NCBI GenBank assembly: GCA_020639295.1
Contig: JACKGY010000003.1
Coordinates: 186,001-250,000 of the forward strand
From: Planctomycetota bacterium
GTDB lineage: Bacteria > Planctomycetota > GCA-002687715 > DRQF01
Direction of reading: 5' to 3'
Length of the DNA stretch: 64,000 bases
Below the pieces are notes generated by a model, which did no database searches, was not told the origin of the DNA, and saw nothing but the letters and a program-made list of their open reading frames with translations. The position numbers and the translations under genes were made by a program. Positions within the stretch are counted from its first letter, which is position 1, and every line of letters starts with the position of its first letter. Positions 60,648-64,000 of the stretch are shown here, in pieces.

Positions 60648-60977
60648 CGCGATACCCTCCTGATCGACTGAGATCGGATTCGATCTCGGCAGCGGAAACT
60701 CACCCCGCCTGGCCGCGGTCGAGAGGGCATGATCCCGGCCTTGGCGGCGGGACGAGAGGAACGAGAGAAGGGCTTCAAGCGCCGTGCCGCGGCGCGCGCG
60801 CGAGCCCGGCCCGGGCGCGGTCCTTCGCCGCGCGGGTCAGAGCGCCCAGGAGCGGCATAGGCCCCAGGCATCGGCCTCGGTCAAAGGGCGGGGGCTCCGG
60901 CCGTCTCGACGCGCCGGTCACCCGGCGTCGGCGCGATGCGTACCGGCCCACGACGGCCTCGCCGGTGGGCTACGAAA

Positions 60978-61010
60978 CCGGCGCCCCGCGCGGTCTGCGC
61001 GAGGCGCCGG
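60978..61010 (-). terminator. terminator after family member 3
   Basis: 14-bp stem with one wobble (60978-60991 and 60997-61010) with a 5-base loop, followed on the minus strand by TTTCGT, 22 bases after the stop at 61033. Confidence 0.8.
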
Positions 61011-61032
61011 CAAGAGACGGATCAGGGGTTGT

Positions 61033-62304
61033 TCAGGGCAGACCGATGGTGAAGGTCATCGCGTCCGAGAAGGCATAGCCCAGCGGACTCAGCGGCGAGT
61101 AGATCGCGAACTGACCGGTATAGGTGAAGCCGGTCAGGGAGAAGCTGAGGTTGACCGGCTGGTTGATGTCACCGGCCACGTCGGTCACGAAGGTGGCGAA
61201 GTTGAAGGTGAAGGAGAAGGGATTGATCCACAGGGTCTCGCCCGAGGCCGGGATGAAGAGGCCGCCGGGAATCGGGCAGAAGTCGTAGAGGAACAGGGTC
61301 GTGGTCAGCGGCTGGGCGGCGTCGAGACAGAGGAAGTTGGCGCCGCCGATGCCGTTGTTCTGCGGCTTCTGCCAGCCCGGCCAACCGACCAGCACCGGCG
61401 CCAGGCCGGCACCCGGCAGGTATTGCATGTCGGCGCTGTAGGCCAGTCCGTCCGGCTGCGTGGCCGAGCTCGTGCCGGCGATGAGCGGCGGGTTGAAGGC
61501 GTTGAGGGCATCGTAGATCAGGTAGCCGTCGCTCACGACGACGTGGTAGCCGATCGTCTGCGACGAGCAGAAGGGCGGCGCCAGCGCGCCGGGACCGTTC
61601 GACTCGTTGACCGCGATGCCGATCATGGCGAGGCCGGTGCCGCTGACGAGCGCGACCGGCTGCGGGCCGATCGGCGCGCCGAAGGGCAGCCAGTTGTAGA
61701 CGCCGCCGCCGGCGTCGACGCCCCAGAGCGTTCCGGTCGAGGCCTCGAAGTCGATGCCGGTGAGCCGGGCTCCGGGCGGGAGGCCGAAGGGCAGCGGCAC
61801 CGGCACCCCGATGATCGCGTAGGGGAAGGCGAGCGTGCAGGCGGCATAGCTCGAGCCGTCGGTGACGTAGAGGATGCCGGCGCTCGGGTCGGCGCCCATG
61901 CCGGTGAGCGGACCGCCCGAGAGCAGGACCGGTGCCGGAGCCAGCGGCGGCACCGGAGGACCGGGACTGAAGGGCGTGTAGAGGCCGTGGAAGTCGGCGG
62001 CGATCTGGAAGCCGTCCGTGGTGAGGACGAGGTTGCCCGGCTGATCCACCGCCACGCCGCCGGCCGGGAAGGTGGTCGGCGCGAGCAGCGCGGCCTGGGG
62101 CAGGAACATGGTGCCGGTGTAACCGGGCGCGCCGACCGTGTAGCTCGGTGACGGCGCGTAGATCGGGTCGGCGTTGCCCGGCGAGGCGCCGTCCTTGAGC
62201 CAGAAGGTCTGGGCGGGGAGCAGCGAAGCGGCGAGGCAGATGACGGCGAGCACCCGCGAGGATGCCGCGATGACGCAGGTCGAGACGGAACGTGGGCGCG
62301 ACAT
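61033..62304 (-). CDS. secreted repetitive family protein, member 3
   Basis: 423 residues from ATG 62304, with AGGAG upstream. Signal VIAASSRVLAVICLAASLLPAQ. It shares the repeated blocks of the array, for example TTDGFQIAADFHGLYTPF, LTGMGADPSAGILYVTDG, TLWGVDAGGGVYNWLPFG, and the C-terminal blocks ETLWINPFSFTFNFATFVTD and LSFSLTGFTYTGQFAIYSPL. In its last 140 residues it is nearly the same as member 4, at nucleotide as well as protein level. Role unknown. Confidence 0.8.
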   Translation of the reverse strand: MSRPRSVSTCVIAASSRVLAVICLAASLLPAQTFWLKDGASPGNADPIYAPSPSYTVGAPGYTGTMFLPQAALLAPTTFPAGGVAVDQPGNLVLTTDGFQIAADFHGLYTPFSPGPPVPPLAPAPVLLSGGPLTGMGADPSAGILYVTDGSSYAACTLAFPYAIIGVPVPLPFGLPPGARLTGIDFEASTGTLWGVDAGGGVYNWLPFGAPIGPQPVALVSGTGLAMIGIAVNESNGPGALAPPFCSSQTIGYHVVVSDGYLIYDALNAFNPPLIAGTSSATQPDGLAYSADMQYLPGAGLAPVLVGWPGWQKPQNNGIGGANFLCLDAAQPLTTTLFLYDFCPIPGGLFIPASGETLWINPFSFTFNFATFVTDVAGDINQPVNLSFSLTGFTYTGQFAIYSPLSPLGYAFSDAMTFTIGLP

Positions 62305-62418
62305 GTCGATGACTCCTGTGTGGTGAGGACGAATCCGGCAAAGAGATCCAACCAGCGTCATATCCGCGGGGATGGCCGGCTGGGAAGCAGATTTCCGGAA
62401 TCCCGAGCTCCGGAATGG

Positions 62419-62456
62419 GGACGGCGCCCGGTGGCCTGGGCCGCCGGGCGCCGTCC
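62419..62456. terminator. stem-loop after family member 4
   Basis: 13-bp inverted repeat GGACGGCGCCCGG / CCGGGCGCCGTCC with a 12-base loop, just beyond the stop at 62475. There is no clear T-run on either strand, so termination is uncertain. Confidence 0.5.
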
Positions 62457-62474
62457 GGGTCGACTCCGTCTGCT

Positions 62475-63719
62475 TCAGGGCAGACCGATGGTGAAGGTCA
62501 TCGCATCCGACAGGGCGTAGCCCAGCGGACTGAGCGGCGAGTAGAGCGCGAACTGGCCGGTGTAGGTGAAGCCGGTCAGCGAGAAGCTGAGGTTGACGGG
62601 CTGGTTGATCTGACCGATGGCGTCGGTCACCAGCGGCGCGAAGTTGAAGGTGGCCGAGAAGGGGTTGAGCCACAGGGTCTCGCCCGAGGCGGGGATGTAG
62701 AGCCCGCCGGGAATCGGGCAGAAGTCGTAGAGGAAGAGCGCGGTGGTGAGCGGCTGGGCGCCGACCAGGCGCAGGGCGTTGGCACCGCCGATGCCGTTGT
62801 TCTGCGGCTTCTGCCAGCCGAGCCAGCCGACCGCGATCGGCGGCAGGCCGACGCCGGGCAGGTACTGCATGTCGGCGCTGAAGGCGAGACCGGCGGTCGG
62901 GAAGGCGGGCGTCGCCAGCGGGATCGGCGGGTTGGCTACGTTCAGGGCATCGAAGATCTGACCGCCGTCGGTGACCAGGACGTGGTAGCCGAGGAGCTGG
63001 GTCGAGCAGAAGGGCGGCGCCAGCGCGCCGGGACCGTTGCACTCGTTGACCGCGAGGCCGGTCATCGGGAGGGGCGAGGCGGCGATGGCGACCGGCTGGG
63101 GACCGATGGCGGGACCGAAGGGCATCCAGTGATAGATGTTGCCGGCGACGTCCACACCCCAGAGGCTGCCGGTCGAGGTCTCATAGTCGATGCCGGTGAG
63201 GCGCAGTCCCGGGGGCATGCCGAAGGGGAAGGGGACGGCAGGGCCGAGCAGGGTGAAGGGGAAGCCCAGGGTGCAGGCGCCGTAGCTGCCGCCGTCGGTG
63301 ACGAAGAGGCGGTTGCCGACCGGGTCGGCGCCCATGCCGGTGAGAGGCGCGCCGGTGAGCAGGATCGGCGCCGGGGCCAGCGGCGGCAGCAACCCGCCCG
63401 GCACGAAGGGCGCGTAGAGATTGTGGTGATCGGTGGCGATCTGGAGCCCGTCGGTGGTGAACACGCGGCTGGTGGTCTCGTCGATGGCGACGCCACCGGC
63501 CGGGAAGAGCGCGGGCGGAAGTGCCGCGGCCTGGGGCAGCGGGGCCGGGCCGGTGAAACCGGGGGCGCCGACCGGGTAGCCGGGCGAGGGCAGGTAGTGC
63601 GGCGTCATCGCTCCCAGGGCGTTGCCGTCGACGGTCCAGACGGTCTGCGCCGGGAGGGCGGCGGCGAGCAGGGCGGCGAGCACCATGATCAGGAAGAGCG
63701 GGCGGTGAAGGCGCGGCAT
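62475..63719 (-). CDS. secreted repetitive family protein, member 4
   Basis: 414 residues with signal PLFLIMVLAALLAAALPAQ. Conserved blocks: TTSRVFTTDGLQIATDHHN, LTGMGADPVGNRLFVTDG, GSLWGVDVAGNIYHWMPFG, ALAPPFCSTQLLGYHVLVTDG, ALRLVGAQPLTTALFLYDFC, ETLWLNPFSATFNFAPLVTD. It carries two conserved Cys, in FCSTQ and YDFCPIPGG, that are shared with the paralogues and could pair. It is the outermost of the four genes on the minus strand. Function unknown. Confidence 0.8.
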   Translation of the reverse strand: MPRLHRPLFLIMVLAALLAAALPAQTVWTVDGNALGAMTPHYLPSPGYPVGAPGFTGPAPLPQAAALPPALFPAGGVAIDETTSRVFTTDGLQIATDHHNLYAPFVPGGLLPPLAPAPILLTGAPLTGMGADPVGNRLFVTDGGSYGACTLGFPFTLLGPAVPFPFGMPPGLRLTGIDYETSTGSLWGVDVAGNIYHWMPFGPAIGPQPVAIAASPLPMTGLAVNECNGPGALAPPFCSTQLLGYHVLVTDGGQIFDALNVANPPIPLATPAFPTAGLAFSADMQYLPGVGLPPIAVGWLGWQKPQNNGIGGANALRLVGAQPLTTALFLYDFCPIPGGLYIPASGETLWLNPFSATFNFAPLVTDAIGQINQPVNLSFSLTGFTYTGQFALYSPLSPLGYALSDAMTFTIGLP

Positions 63720-63886
63720 GATATCGACCTCATCGGGTTGGTGCGGCGCACCCGCGCCGCTTCACCCGGAGATCCGGTGGCATGCCGAAGGCGGAAGGAG
63801 ATTGCCCGGATTTCTCGCGCTCGCGGCGCGAGCCGTCGGCTGGGGCGGCGGCGGAGCCGGCCCGTCGGGTCAGATCGTCTCCGTCC

Positions 63887-63976
63887 TCAGAGGGCGCGGT
63901 CGGCCCAGGGCAGCACCATCAGGATGAAGATGGCCAGCAGGATGAGGATGACGACGAGAGGATGGTCGCGGAACAT
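63887..63976 (-). CDS. 29-residue single-span membrane peptide
   Basis: ATG 63976 to TGA 63887 encodes 29 residues: a short polar start (MFRDHP), a hydrophobic helix (LVVILILLAIFILMVL) and a tail PWADRAL. GGAGG lies at 63984-63988, seven bases upstream of the ATG. The layout is that of small single-helix membrane peptides that regulate or stabilise larger complexes. The upstream promoter lies beyond the window edge. Confidence 0.55.
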   Translation of the reverse strand: MFRDHPLVVILILLAIFILMVLPWADRAL

Positions 63977-64000
63977 GGTCCGTCCTCCGTTGAGGGGCGC

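Overview
The window is high-G+C bacterial chromosome, densely packed and with no phage, integrase, transposase or CRISPR sequence that I can see. An outer membrane is implied by an LptB/LptF/LptG set and many lipoprotein signals. Several features fit Planctomycetota or a close relative: a BlaI-type repressor next to an M56 peptidase carrying ExbD-like and prenyltransferase-type repeat domains, two secreted di-haem cytochrome c peroxidases, a DUF1570-type secreted metalloprotease, three ELM1-like proteins, a paralogous array of about 410-residue secreted proteins, and a tRNA gene without an encoded CCA. That placement is inference; there is no rRNA gene in the window.

1-7000: a truncated secreted-protein gene, an alanine-rich protein, a lipoprotein and an HD hydrolase lead to tRNA-Gly(GCC) and a small Fe-S unit (cysteine desulfurase and A-type carrier, with YgfZ divergent). 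A secreted alpha/beta-hydrolase with an RraB-like tail follows. 7100-11750: a VOC protein, an N-formylglutamate amidohydrolase-like enzyme, a GCS2 ligase, a RimK-type ATP-grasp ligase and a C39-like peptidase look like one peptide-ligation system. 11900-24300: a cytochrome c peroxidase, the BlaI/M56 system with visible promoter and operators, the ABC-F protein Uup, a Ca2+-type P-ATPase, a YbaN-like protein, a secreted esterase, and an RRM protein-bS21 pair.

24400-32000: a secreted metalloprotease, two large membrane proteins, a methyltransferase and a second cytochrome c peroxidase. 32150-47840 is an envelope region. It holds three ELM1-like proteins, a sulfotransferase, two paralogous nucleotide-sugar-transferase-like proteins, and a tightly overlapping five-gene minus-strand operon (lipid kinase, TAM41-like cytidylyltransferase, MobA-like nucleotidyltransferase, two ELM1-like proteins). 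It also holds a phosphoesterase, lptG-lptF with divergent lptB, and a methyltransferase/GT29-like/2OG-oxygenase operon. This region is the best candidate for an undescribed lipid or glycan pathway.

47900-55720: a three-lipoprotein operon preceded by an attenuator-like leader with an 11-codon reading frame, an FtsX-like permease pair, an M28 peptidase, a redoxin and an AsmA-like protein. 55750-64000: four same-strand paralogues of a secreted family, interrupted by one gene of clearly lower G+C, then a 29-residue membrane peptide at the right edge. Many start codons were chosen from Shine-Dalgarno sequences and ATGA overlaps; where this was uncertain it is stated.
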